Of a DNA stretch of 64,000 nucleotides, positions 1 through 10,141 are shown one piece after another. Under the pieces are notes generated by a model. It saw only the letters and a program-made list of their open reading frames with translations. It was not told the origin of the DNA and did not search any database. The stretch covers positions 186,001 to 250,000 of the forward strand of contig JAHBBC010000008.1 in the NCBI GenBank assembly GCA_019915015.1. Direction: 5' to 3'. Both the position numbers and the translations under genes were made by a program. The stretch is from Auriscalpium vulgare. Its lineage: Eukaryota > Basidiomycota > Agaricomycetes > Russulales > Auriscalpiaceae. Within the stretch, counting starts at the first letter, position 1; each line of letters opens with the position of its first letter.

Positions 1-445
1 AAGGAGAGAAGGTGCATATATCCCAGCATTTCTGTAATATATTATTGATTCACTATAGTACATAAATCCATGGGATCCATTGGCCAGTGATTGCCCTACA
101 GCTCTCTACCGTTAACCAGATATATTCTGCTAAATTACCTCTATATAGCAGTTCCACCTGTGCATCTACACCATTATTTATAACATTTTCAAAGCCCATT
201 ATATTGGTGCAAAAATACAATGGTCCTTACAGTCATGCTACTACTATAGTGCATCCAAGGACACTATAGTACTGATATATGCACTAGAGTGCACTATACT
301 GCCCTATACTTGCACTTCACTATCCTATCTGCCTATGACACCACCCACTTGTTACAACTGTAGGGACATAGTGCACTAAACTACTCCCCAGTGTTGTCGG
401 GCACGCGCTTGAGGCCTGAATCTTCTGTCTTGCCCTTTTTCTCTG
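1..445. other. AT-rich gene-free stretch with recurring ACTATA motif
   Basis: I see no gene here. The stretch is AT-rich and carries the motif ACTATAG or its near forms several times (around 52, 243, 264 and 290), often next to GTGC or GCAC. This may be the edge of a transposable element or a degenerate satellite. The window start truncates it, so its nature cannot be settled. Confidence 0.3.
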
Positions 446-1493
446 TTACAAAGGCATCAGTTCCGACTCGAACGCGTACAGGACAAATCCGAACTTACTT
501 GACTCAACAACTGGACCGTTGGTCCAGTAACACCCGTGCACCGCTATCATACAGCGGGCGCACGACACCTTCACCTTCGTCTGGATCTTGACGATCTGTG
601 GCGCGCAGGCGTGCCCGTGCGTCGCGATGTACCCGCGACAATAGTCGCATACCTGGAACAAGCCGAAGTCAGCGCCGAACCCAGGACACAAAGCCGAACG
701 ACTTACCGAACCGTACGACTCGTAGTCGTACTTCCCCGTCTTGATCGTCTTCACGAGCGCGTTGGCCTCCCGGTACTGCGCTCCCCACTTCGCGTCCCTC
801 GCCCAAGTCGGGTCGTCCAACTCAAGGACGACGTGCTTGGTGGTCTTCTTCTTCGACTTCTTTGCCTCGTACTCCTCCTCCTTCTCCTCGTCGGCGAGCT
901 CATCCTCTGCGGGCTCGTTGTCCGCGACTTCGCCGTCTTCCAGCTCCTCGCCCGGCACCTCGGACTCACCCTCGGACTTCGCGTCAGGCAACGTGGCGAT
1001 AGCCGCCCCCGCGGGTCCGTACTCGACTTCGCCAAAGTTGAGCTCGACGTCGTCGCCGGCGAGCTGGCCTTCGAGCATGAGCTCAAAGGCGCTGCGTTTC
1101 TAGAGACGAACCGAGTTAGCAATCATGCGAAGTCAACAAAATGGAGACGACTTACTGGAGGCAGCGGCTGAAGGAGGCCGTCCGAGTCGTCGACCCACGC
1201 AGGCGTGCCGTGGTGGTCCGCGTAGTGCTGGAGGCGCGCCAAGCACCCTCCGAGCTTGACCTGGAACTGCGGGTGCGGCCGACCCATTTTCTAGAGAGAC
1301 GAAGTCAGCGAGAGGTTTTCAGCCGAAGGCGAAAAGGACTTACAAGCCCGAGCAAGATGGACTTGCACCAGGCGCGCTTCGCGTTCTCGGTCGCCTCCGG
1401 GTTGAAGGAGTCGAGCAGGCCGTTGATGCCGAGGTGAATCTCGCGGAGCGAGACCTTCGCCTTGGTGGACTTGGAGGAAGTGGATGCCGACAT
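446..1493 (-). CDS. Hypothetical protein with acidic linker and C-terminal Cys/His cluster
   Basis: I do not recognise the family. The model has three exons on the minus strand: 1344-1493, 1156-1290 and 446-1099. Both introns start GTAAGT and end TAG, both junctions are phase 0, and the product is 312 residues. The start at 1493 opens an N-terminus rich in Ser, Thr and Lys. Residues of about 135-175 are strongly acidic and are followed by a basic patch (KKSKKK). The C-terminal ~80 residues hold CDYC, HGHAC, CARC and HGC in order, which suggests a zinc-binding fold, perhaps for nucleic acid or protein binding. No signal peptide or membrane segment is visible. A TATA-like box lies about 90 bp upstream. 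The frame is open through all three exons, so I take it as a real, intact gene; its function is unknown. Confidence 0.7.
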
Positions 1494-2124
1494 GGTAGTG
1501 GTTAGGGAAGGGAGCGCCCGAGGTGAGAGGTAAAGGGAAAGGGAGGAACGTTGGAGGCGAACCACGGAAAAGTTCGCCTCCTTTTATCCCCTTTCCCCTC
1601 CCATTGTTCGGCAAATAGGCGCCCCCAAGACGAACAAAGAGGCATCCGCCGACTTCGTAAAAATCTTCCGACCCTCGACCCTGATCCCACGCTAGCAACG
1701 CACAGCCGAATGCGCTCGGCAACCAGGTACACCGATTTGGGTATATTTCCAATAGCGCCTAGACCATGATATCATATCTGACATCATCACGACGTCATCG
1801 ACCCAATTCGACTTCGCCTCTACCCTCCACATTCCGATTGCTCCCACGACCACGGCTCATCAATTCTGCCTCGGCCCCCGGCGCAAATCATGATTGCATC
1901 ATCATCCCGACATGCCCGCCGCTTCGTTTCTCGCCCCCGACATCGCTTCCGACTTCGCTTCCACGTTCCGACTTTTCCCGAGTTTCCCATCATTTGCCAC
2001 CTTTGCCTTCGGATCACATCTCCCCTCATCTCGGTGACCGTGGACGGTCACTATCAAAGTATGGAGGAGGTGATACGCCTGATTCCCCGTCGAGCGGGGA
2101 TTCCACCGCGACTTTTCGGTTTAC
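1494..2124. other. Intergenic, no gene recognised
   Basis: Apart from the promoter of the preceding gene I see only C- and T-rich sequence on the plus strand. Open frames here are short and compositionally biased, without splice structure or a recognisable domain. Confidence 0.3.
1581..1588 (-). promoter_or_regulatory. TATA-like box of the 446-1493 gene
   Basis: On the minus strand this reads GATAAAAG, about 90 bp upstream of the start codon at 1493, in a purine-rich context. It is a plausible core promoter element, identified by position and sequence only. Confidence 0.3.
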
Positions 2125-3060
2125 GATTACTCTTAATCGTTTCTTTCTTCAACCAAGTCAGGCCAAAACGTGAACACATTATAAGTTGCTTTAGGAAATA
2201 GATCCCACGGTCAAGTCGCGTCGTCCCAACTGCCTTTTTCAGTAATTCTTAGCTAAGCAGGTCCTGCCGCACCTTGCAGGATCCTCACACTTCAACTATA
2301 GCACTAGCATGGTTCTCATTACGAGTACTCTTAATTATGATTCCTCCTAATCATTTATTTCCTCCATCAGTCAGGCGAAATGCATGCATTAGAAAGAATG
2401 CTCTAGGAGATATGTCCCAAAGCTTGGACTAAAGTCAAGTCGTGTCGTCCCATCTGCCTAATTCTGTAATTCTTAGCTAAGTAGCTCCTGCCTGCCCTGT
2501 GATTTACACACCTTTGCACTGCAAAAGACACTCGTGTCTGCGAGTATTTTGCATTTTCCAAGCTAATTAGCATTGATATACACATGATACCAATTGTTCT
2601 CAGGTCAGAAGAGAAGGCCTTCTAACTTCCCTTTTTGGTAACATGTTCCCACGGGGTGACAATGGTGAGGTTGGCAATTGGGAGGGCTCTAGTTGCTAAC
2701 TACCATGCATTATATATACCAGAAGTGTTGAGAGGATGTTGATCATGTGAATAGCCAATGATATAATTCCTCAACAAGCGTGGGAAAATGACGCAGTTGA
2801 ATCAGGCAGACTGGGATTTTTGCCGGTCAATGAGTCATTGCTTACTAATCCCGGGGATAAAGTACCCGGTTACCCGGTAATTGAGCAATTTTTAGCTAAG
2901 TAGCTCCTGCCCAATGTTTTTCAACACCTTCTCACTTCCAAAGACACTCATGTCTGCAAGTATTTTGCGTTTTGCAAGCTAACCAGCAACAATATGAACA
3001 TGTTTTCAATTGTTCTCGAGTCAGCAAAAAATACTGCACGATTTCCATTTTGGGTAAAAC
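2125..3060. repeat. Imperfect tandem array, ~200-bp unit
   Basis: Two adjacent units begin with ACTCTTAATnnT near 2129 and 2327 and carry TTCTTAGCTAAG followed by a CTCCTGCC-like segment (near 2248 and 2471). A third, more diverged unit starts near 2885 with TTTTTAGCTAAGTAGCTCC. Units two and three share the block GACACTC(G/A)TGTCTGC(G/A)AG. An inverted match of the ATTACTCTTAAT segment sits at 4649-4666, so the array may be part of an old DNA element reaching to about 4667. There is no coding capacity. Confidence 0.45.
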
Positions 3061-3193
3061 TTTCCCACGGGTAGGCCAAACACGCACCATGACGCATCAA
3101 CCGGCACTTTCGACTGTGTGCAGGTTTAAACGTGTCATGGTGCACAAACCCGGCTACTACAATACCCGGGCTGAATAATTATATTATTAAAAA

Positions 3194-3272
3194 GTCGCAC
3201 AGAGGGAGAATTGAACCTACAGCCTTGGTTCTTTGTATCAACCAATAGTATTGACCACTACACTACAAGGCC
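3194..3272 (-). ncRNA. tRNA-like RNA polymerase III unit (tRNA pseudogene or SINE head)
   Basis: On the minus strand the segment begins GGCCTTG, has an A-box-like TAGTGTAGTGG and, about 40 nt further on, a B-box-like GGTTCAATTC. It is followed at once by a T5 run, the usual Pol III stop. A D-arm (GTGT/ATAC) and an anticodon-like stem (TTGGTT/AACCAA) can be drawn. The acceptor ends do not pair and the anticodon loop is too long, so this is unlikely to be a working tRNA. A tRNA-derived SINE or decayed tRNA gene fits better. Confidence 0.45.
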
Positions 3273-3534
3273 ATTTAGCTTTGTAGGATATGTACAGTAG
3301 TTGTTGACCTTCTATCTTCTCCTGCCCTACAAGACAGTTTGCTCTTTGCATCAATTTCTTTCCCCTTCTTTGGTACTTTGGGAAAAGATATATATATATA
3401 TAAAGCTACAATTATTGTGATTTGCAAAATGGATGAGAATCACTGAAAAAAAGAGTTCAGAGGTCTTCGACCCATGGGCTGCGGCGCCACCAGGTGCCGT
3501 GGCTTCGCTCTTGACTCCAACGCTTACACATCGC

Positions 3535-3970
3535 CGCTGCTTCCCACAACATGCTTCCCACAACATGTGACGCGTTGTCGCTGTCGTGCTGACGTGCCAT
3601 GAGACATCGACAACATGTATCTCAGCTTCTACTGCGCCTGTGGAGGTGGTTCTGGGCTCAATCGAGATAGTGATGTATACTATCATGACTGATTCACATA
3701 TACATGCAATTCTATGGTGCTACTGTGGATAGAAATTACATACATGTGAAAATGAAATACAACTCTTTTGCCGTGAAATACAGCATCAGATAAACTCTTG
3801 GGCATCTTAGGAATACATGACATCCAAGCCCTTGATAGAGCCCGGAACCGCCTTCATAGGCGTAGTGGAAGCCAAGATACACATTGTCGATGTCGTGTGG
3901 CACGTCAGCACAACGGTGACGGCGCTGATACACATCGCTCCATGCTGCGAGGCGATCATTACAGAATTTT
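3535..3970. repeat. Imperfect inverted duplication, arms ~150 bp
   Basis: The minus strand of about 3540-3685 and the plus strand of about 3800-3970 are clearly related. Both read GAGCCC, then AGGCG(C/T)AGT(A/G)GAAGC, then TTGTCGATGTC and TGGCACGTCAGCAC, in the same order and spacing, with roughly three quarters of positions identical. The two arms point away from a spacer of about 110 bp. Several differences would be silent in one frame, so the arms may come from an old coding sequence, but neither arm encodes a recognisable protein. Confidence 0.45.
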
Positions 3971-4716
3971 CGCACTTTCATCAAGTCGACAGACACACAA
4001 TTCTGAAGATCGCAGCATCGCACAGCAGTGCTCCGACCACCTGATTAGTTCTTCCAACCGCTCGCAAGATTGGAGTCTTGCAGAGCAGTCACGCAATTGG
4101 AATCATACCTTGAACACCACACTCGCGCCAGCGACGCTGTCGCACGCAGCACACACAGTCATCCGACCACTTGCCCGTTGTTCCAACTGCCACCACGTGA
4201 CCTCGAGCACAGCACCTCCCACAGCTGTCACAATGCGTCGGAATTCCATCAGACATGTTTACTGTTGAGATTGTCATCAGAATGTATGCACGATGCCACT
4301 CCAGTCACTGTGACATCTGTATTCCTCTGCAGTCGCACTATTGTCCTCTGACCATTGTTCACCTCAGTTCTTGTACTCACACTGCATCATTCTGATCCCA
4401 ATTGTTTTGTATTTTTATCAGCGTCCCGATTATTGCCTCAGGATTCTGACCACCATTCCGGAGCATTCTTACCGGAAGAATAATCACAACGTCACAACAT
4501 TGCAACACTCACCTCCGACCACCTAGTGCACCGGAGCATGCAGGATGTTGAGCTACCACCCAGTGATAGAGACAATCCCCAAGCCTAGACTGTCAGCAAT
4601 TTTGCTTGGGTATATTTAATGGCCAAGCCCCTCTCCCCCCTGCCCCCTAAATGATTAAGAGTAATTGTACTGCCATGCTTGCACTGGCTATTTCCCACCA
4701 AGTTTTCATTTCGAAC
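3971..4716. other. Gene-free AT-rich sequence
   Basis: No gene is seen. The stretch is rich in CA and CCGACCAC-like words. At 4649-4666 it contains the inverted match to the start of the 2125 array. Confidence 0.25.
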
Positions 4717-4855
4717 CAAAGTCACGTGACTTTGGTCTCCGGATTAGTGTTGCGGGAAAAACCTCTGGCCAGTATCCCCCCGGTAAGGTACCGGTGGCGC
4801 TCCTAGCCGGGGAGGTATCAAACCGGTACCGTACCAGGGAAATAGTCACGTGATG
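4717..4855 (+). repeat. Left inverted terminal block of the hAT-type element
   Basis: It begins with an extended palindrome around GTCACGTGAC and contains GTTGCGGGAAAAACCT at 4749-4764. Further in it has CCGGTAAGGTACCGG and CCGGTACCGTACC, and it closes with GTCACGTGAT. It is shorter than the right block. Confidence 0.55.
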
Positions 4856-5123
4856 TTTAGTTCCCACGCAGTAGCAGCTCGATTTTCGCGTACACACGAG
4901 GATTTGGAATGGTTTCAATGCATCAGATGAAGATTTAGCAGTGTATGTATCCATAGCCAAATTGCCAGAGCTTAGCCGTAGGTGCCCCGACCTGTACGAA
5001 TTCGCTGCTGCCTGCTACACAAGTGTCATGATTTGTCAGCAGACGCGGCTTTTGCAAGGCTGCCGCAGCACTCGAGCGTACATTGTAACAACGCGTACAA
5101 TACATACTGAAACCTCGGGAGGC

Positions 5124-8100
5124 TTATTGAAACAAGGCATCTGTGCTGAAATCATTGTCCTCTTCATCAGAATCTGGTATGCTCTCGTCCCTAGCCTGAC
5201 CTGCACTGACTCCGACAGCAGGGTTCCGACGTGCAGGAAGCTGAGCTTCCTCCGCGAGGACATCAGATAAAATTGCAGACCTCAGGTTGATGTGAGGCAT
5301 CTTGATGAAAGCATTGGCAGGTTCGTACGGTTCTGCCAGGTCTTCACCTTGAACGTCATTGTCGTCATTGTCGTCTTCTTCGTCCGACATCGGTGCGGGT
5401 GCGTTTTCTGAAGAGGGGAATACCTTCTTTTCGATGTTGTAGAACTTGACCGAAGGGAATTGATTAGTGTGCGCGCGCACCTGCTCGAATGGTTGGAACA
5501 CTGTGTACTTCAATAAAGAACGGAGGTTGCTTACCTTGCTCTTAGACATGTGGTACTGTCGGACTTGAGTCATTGCAGACATGTTATGCACGGATAGCCG
5601 ATTCCTATGCTTTGGAGTAAGCCATGTGAATGTAGAGCCAGTCCGTTCATCGGGCATGGAGTTGACTCGGACGGAATACAGTTTGATAGCGAGATGCTAT
5701 TCATGACAGCATCAGTCGGCAGCGCTCGGTGAATCATACGGACACGAACACGTACCGGAAGGATGTGCACATTATCAGAGCCAACACGGCCCTTCCACCA
5801 CTTAAGGACCGCCTGCGGAACCGTATCGTCGAGCGGATGATCGAATGGGAACTGGTGTCGAGCATAGGCTAGAGTTTCCCTGTGAAGTTGGGCTGTAAAT
5901 GATTTCCCTTTTTTTGCCCACTTCAAGAATGCCTTCTTATGGCCATGAACGATCTCTTTCTCTCCGATGTTGGCTAAGAAGCGGACAACGGACTCGAAAA
6001 TTGATGGATGCCGAACACCAATGAGTGTCACCTTCTCGCCTTCCGGTAGCCACAGGTCCGACGTGATAAGATCTGATTGATGCACACATAAGACAGCGAC
6101 GAGATGCAAGCAAAAGAATGGCTCTAACCAGGGTTCAGATATGCTGCAGCAAGGTATGCATTATTAGCTATGTTGCCATCCAGAAAGAGTTGGCGATGTC
6201 GCGCATTGAGGATGCCGCGGATGGCGTTCGCGACCTCAGCGTCAAAATACAGCCTAGGATTTTGAAAGGCGTCCTCTGTTGCACGAATAACAGCATGCCA
6301 GAATATATAGACGTCGGCAGCAGTCGCCTCCAGAGCCTCCAGGCAGGCTAATGCCTTTGTTGCAGGCAAAGTGGCCGCGATGAACTGGGAGAGACCAGAC
6401 TCGAACTTGAATGTCTGGTGATCATCCGGTGCAGGCTGAAAATACTCAGCAATTTCCTGCGAATGTTGTCAGCAAGTCATTTCGTCTAGTCGATCCATCA
6501 ATTGTACCTCATAAAGTCCGTTAGGCGATTCACGGATGACTTTCTTGATCGCAGCTGAGGACCGATGGACAGAGCGAGCAGAGAGCGGGATTGTTGCGAA
6601 TCTCGTCTTTCCGATAGCCTCCAGGCCGCGTCCTGTCTTTAGTTTTTCACGAGCTTTCTTGAGGGCTGCATGTCCAGCGTGCGAGGTATGAAATAATGTT
6701 ATTGTCTGCCGCACCACACGGATGATCTGGTTGCGGATTAGATCTGATTAATGCTGGTAGTGTGGACGTTTGCGCACCGGTTTGAAAACATCAATGAGAT
6801 TAATCTCAAGGATTGTGCGATTCAAGTGATGGCAAACATCCGCAAGATTGAGCGCAGTGGGCATGAGGGCCAGAATTGCAATGGAACGCGAGGCTCGCGT
6901 GTTACCCGTGCTATCACATGTCAGGCCGGAAAACCTGGACGGACCGATGGCATTGACAATCTGCGCGAAGTTGTTAGAAATTGCTGAAGTAGTTAAGTTC
7001 CAATGCCCACGCACCGGACTTGCGACATTCTCAACAATCCAAGGTGCAGTGTGCGACTCGGAAGTTGCCTCCCGTGTGTCCATCAAGTATACTTCACGGT
7101 CTGAGGTCGAGACGTGTACAGTCCAGTAGGACTCACGACCTGTCGAAGTTCCGCCGTCATAGGAGAGAGTGAGGTCTTCCTGACCTTGCAGATACTTGAG
7201 TTGCTCCCGGCGGACCCACGATGCTTCGTTTACGATGCCTTCATATTCGAGCTTGTCTCTGGTTGAAGGTGCATATGATGGTAAGGCAATCTCAAGCATC
7301 TCCTTCCACTCCGGGCGCGAGACGATATATGTTGGCAAACCCGCGACGCATATGAGTTTAAGAATGGCAAGGTCGAGCTTTCTGTGACGCTCGAGCTTCC
7401 CAAGCGCCTTTGCTTGCCGAAAGAACGCATGTGTCGCGGCGCCTGCATCTTGCTTCTCCCCATCTTGTCCAATTCCATCTTGAGCTCCTAGTTCCTTCGC
7501 AACCATCATGGATCCTTTCGAATTGGTGAGCTCCTGGACCTGCGCAGACAGTGCCTTTCCAGCTGAATGTATGTGCACTTTCTCCCGCAGCTCTGAGGAC
7601 AGCTTGGGGCAGTCCTTTGCATGACGAACGACTCGGATCAACGCTCGATGTCGGAAAGTATGATGGCAAGGGTTATCAGGACCTCCGACACAGCGCCAGA
7701 GCAGCGTAGTTGGATTGTCGCGGCGATAGCAAGCCTCGGTGAGAGCGTCCATCAGAGGATCCGGCGGCCGTCCTCCCCGGCGCGCATCCTTCTTCGGCTG
7801 CACCCATTTGACAAGGTCACCAGGGTTAAGCTCAATCTCCATGTCGCTCCCATCTTCTTCCCCCATCTCGTTCACATACGGAGCTGCGCCGTCCGCAACT
7901 CCTTCGGCATCTGATTTCTGTTCATCGAGCTGCTGGTCTTGCAGTACCGGTGAACTACTAGGCTGCTTGTGCGTAGCGACTGTGTTTCCGCCCGAACGCT
8001 TTGCAACCTGTAAGCAAAGCTTCTGTTACTTACTGCTGTCGCGCGCTGACAACCTCTTTGGGCACTTACAGTTGACGTTCCAGCAATATGCAGATTCAAC

Positions 8101-9640
8101 GGCGCCGGTTTGAAGACCTCGTCCCACTGCTGCTTGCTCCCCGCATTGCCGGAACTCTCCGCCGGTTCCTTTCCTTTCGAAGCGGCATTTTTCTTCGTGC
8201 GTTTGGCTGGCACGGTGAGTGGCGTGACATTGGTGGCTACACTCAGTCGCCTCTTAACGACGCCTTCTAGACTCAATAACTGCGGCTTCGTGAACGCCGA
8301 TGTGTGCGCACTTGCCCGTATAAGCATGCCAGGCGCTAGCATATTGGACTTGTATTTGAGACTGTCCTGCACTGTCGGTGAGTCGAGTCCGCAAGTAAGT
8401 GAAGCTGAGCGCGCACTGACCATGTCACGTAGGTAACACATTATGTCAGCAAGGTGTCGAATGCGTTGCACGACACAGTCTGTATCCGAGAGGAGATGGA
8501 TGTCGTCGGGGATGAGATGGTGAGCAAGAGAATTGTGGCTGAGGACAGAGCAGGAGAAGCTGTCGAGCTGTGGGGTGCATGGTAACACGTTGAGTGAAAG
8601 CGGCCCAGTCGCTCCGTGTTGTCCTAACCACCATTCTATCATCTCCAACAGCTCGCGGGGCGGCTTCCGTCCAAGAGAATCAGCATAGAAAGCCGTGTGT
8701 GGCTCTACGCTGATCGCAACGGACACCCAGTGATTTGTCTCGTGTACGGCTGCTGGCAAGAGCACATCCGCGCCATCGATCCGCACCCCGATCGTCATTC
8801 CAACCTCCTTGAGTGATCCATCTTGCAGCTGCGAGCCAGCCAATCGTAGGGGAGTGATGCCGCGCATTGATTGGTAAGATGTTCCGCTAGCATTGAGTCG
8901 TGCGCGGTTGCGGTACGTGTCAATGAGCTTGACTGATGCCGCACTCGGCAGTATACATGCCGGCTTGCCTTGTCTTTGCAGACGATGACCTAGCAGCATC
9001 CCCAGCTGATCCATATGCTCCGCCGCCAGCCAACGCCGACCACAGTACGATGTAAGCGTCTTTGGATCGACGCCCATCGTCGTTGGGAGGGGTACGTCCC
9101 ATGGCCAGTCGTCGAGGAGTGCTGACGTGTCTGCAGCAAGGGACTTCACCTCGTCGTTGAGCAAGCCCTCGGTCCAAGTCTTCAACCACGCAGTGGCCAG
9201 AGAAAGGCGCGCCTTGGCAGCGAGTATGCGCCGGACCTCGTACCAGTAGGTGAGAACCCACATCGGGGTTTTGAGTGTTTGTTGAGTGACCGACTCTTGA
9301 ACAGGATAGCCCAGGCAAGCATAGCCTGTCTCTAGGGCGGGGATGACGCGGTTTTGCAGGATTTCCAACACCTCGGTGTGCGGCGGCATCGGCCTAGAGA
9401 GCAGGACCATTGCATTTGCGGCCGTTATGAAGCTTTGGCCCTTCGAGAAGAGTGTGCTCTGCTGGAGCAGAGACGGCGCGTTCGCCTCCGGTGGGACAGG
9501 GAAATTTGGATATCGGCATTGCGCAGGGCTGGTGTGGGTAGTAGGACATGTTTAATGTCGTCGGGAATGGGTATTCTTTTGAGGATATCACCCAGAGTTT
9601 GAAATGAGTCGATGTCGTGGATGACCTCGTCGTCCGCCAT
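5124..9640 (-). pseudogene. Ulp1/C48 protease-hAT transposase fusion, probable frameshift
   Basis: Seven exons: 8070-9640, 6778-8007, 6508-6726, 6129-6456, 5756-6072, 5535-5696 and 5124-5480 (about 1,390 residues). The N-terminal half has the C48 cysteine protease residues: His in NHWVSV (about 8731), Asp in FYADSLG (about 8680), Gln and Cys in TPQLDSFSC (Cys about 8551). Exon 2 carries a BED-like finger (WRCVGG...CHHTF...RHAKDC), then the DUF659 motifs LSYDGGTS and LTCDSTGN; exon 4 has NNAYLAAAYLNP and exon 6 a conserved tail with LAIKLYSV. The end is acidic. Near 9510-9530 the reading changes frame: the start frame (from 9640) and the protease frame overlap with no usable intron. I read this as a one-base indel, so the element is probably inactive unless the assembly is wrong there. 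The transposase would cut and move the element; the protease's role is unknown. Confidence 0.7.
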
Positions 9641-9941
9641 TTGACAGTTTTGAGGGTTGGCAAAATGTGCTAGGCCAGTGTCGAAGGTGAAGATTGCGCC
9701 CTCATTTAGTCACTCACTACGGAGTGTAAATGTCGATCACAGCAACGGGTCGATCATACACACGTTGCTGCATACAACACTCTTGCAACTATCCCATGCC
9801 GAGGCGGGATGTGTCTAATACCTCCTTAAACATCCGCGTAGCATTGCACAACCACCTTACGACTGCCGGCCATGTCTGCGTGCGAGGCTGCGAGCCTCAT
9901 GGCTCATGGGCCGGCGCCGGGCGCCGGAGGGGCCGACACAC

Positions 9942-10141
9942 ATCACGTGCTGGAGGTATTGTACCGGGTATATTGGGGCCCAGGGCAGGGCAGGTATGGT
10001 ACCGGTACTATACAGGTACATTACCGGGGAAAAACGTTTTCGGGGAAAAACTCAGGTTTTTCCCGCAACGCTACTCCGGATCGTCGTTTCCGCCGTTTCG
10101 GCACAGCCACTTCGGAAAGTTCCGAAGTCACGTGACTTCGG
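9942..10141 (-). repeat. Right inverted terminal block of the hAT-type element
   Basis: Reverse-complemented, it repeats the order seen at 4717-4855: GTCACGTGAC palindrome, GTTGCGGGAAAAACCT (10054-10069), a GGTACCGGTAC-rich stretch and CACGTGAT. It has extra sequence after the first palindrome and is about 60 bp longer than the left block. Confidence 0.55.

Larger units (their letters stand above)
4717..10141 (-). mobile_element. DNA transposon (hAT-type with Ulp1-like protease), ~5.4 kb
   Basis: One long minus-strand gene (5124-9640) is flanked by two related GC-rich blocks in inverted orientation (4717-4855 and 9942-10141). Reading inward, both blocks start at a GTCACGTGAC palindrome, carry the identical 16-mer GTTGCGGGAAAAACCT, then ACCGGTACC-rich sequence, and end at CACGTGAT. 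That is the layout of an element with terminal inverted repeats around its transposase. An 8-bp duplication, as expected for hAT, could be TCACGTGA at both outer edges. Because that word is itself palindromic, the exact ends cannot be fixed by eye. Confidence 0.6.

Noticed and set aside
536..1171. Long plus-strand frames opposite the 446-1493 gene
   Set aside because: Arg/Leu-rich shadow of the minus-strand exon; the opposite strand has consistent splice sites and a sensible protein.
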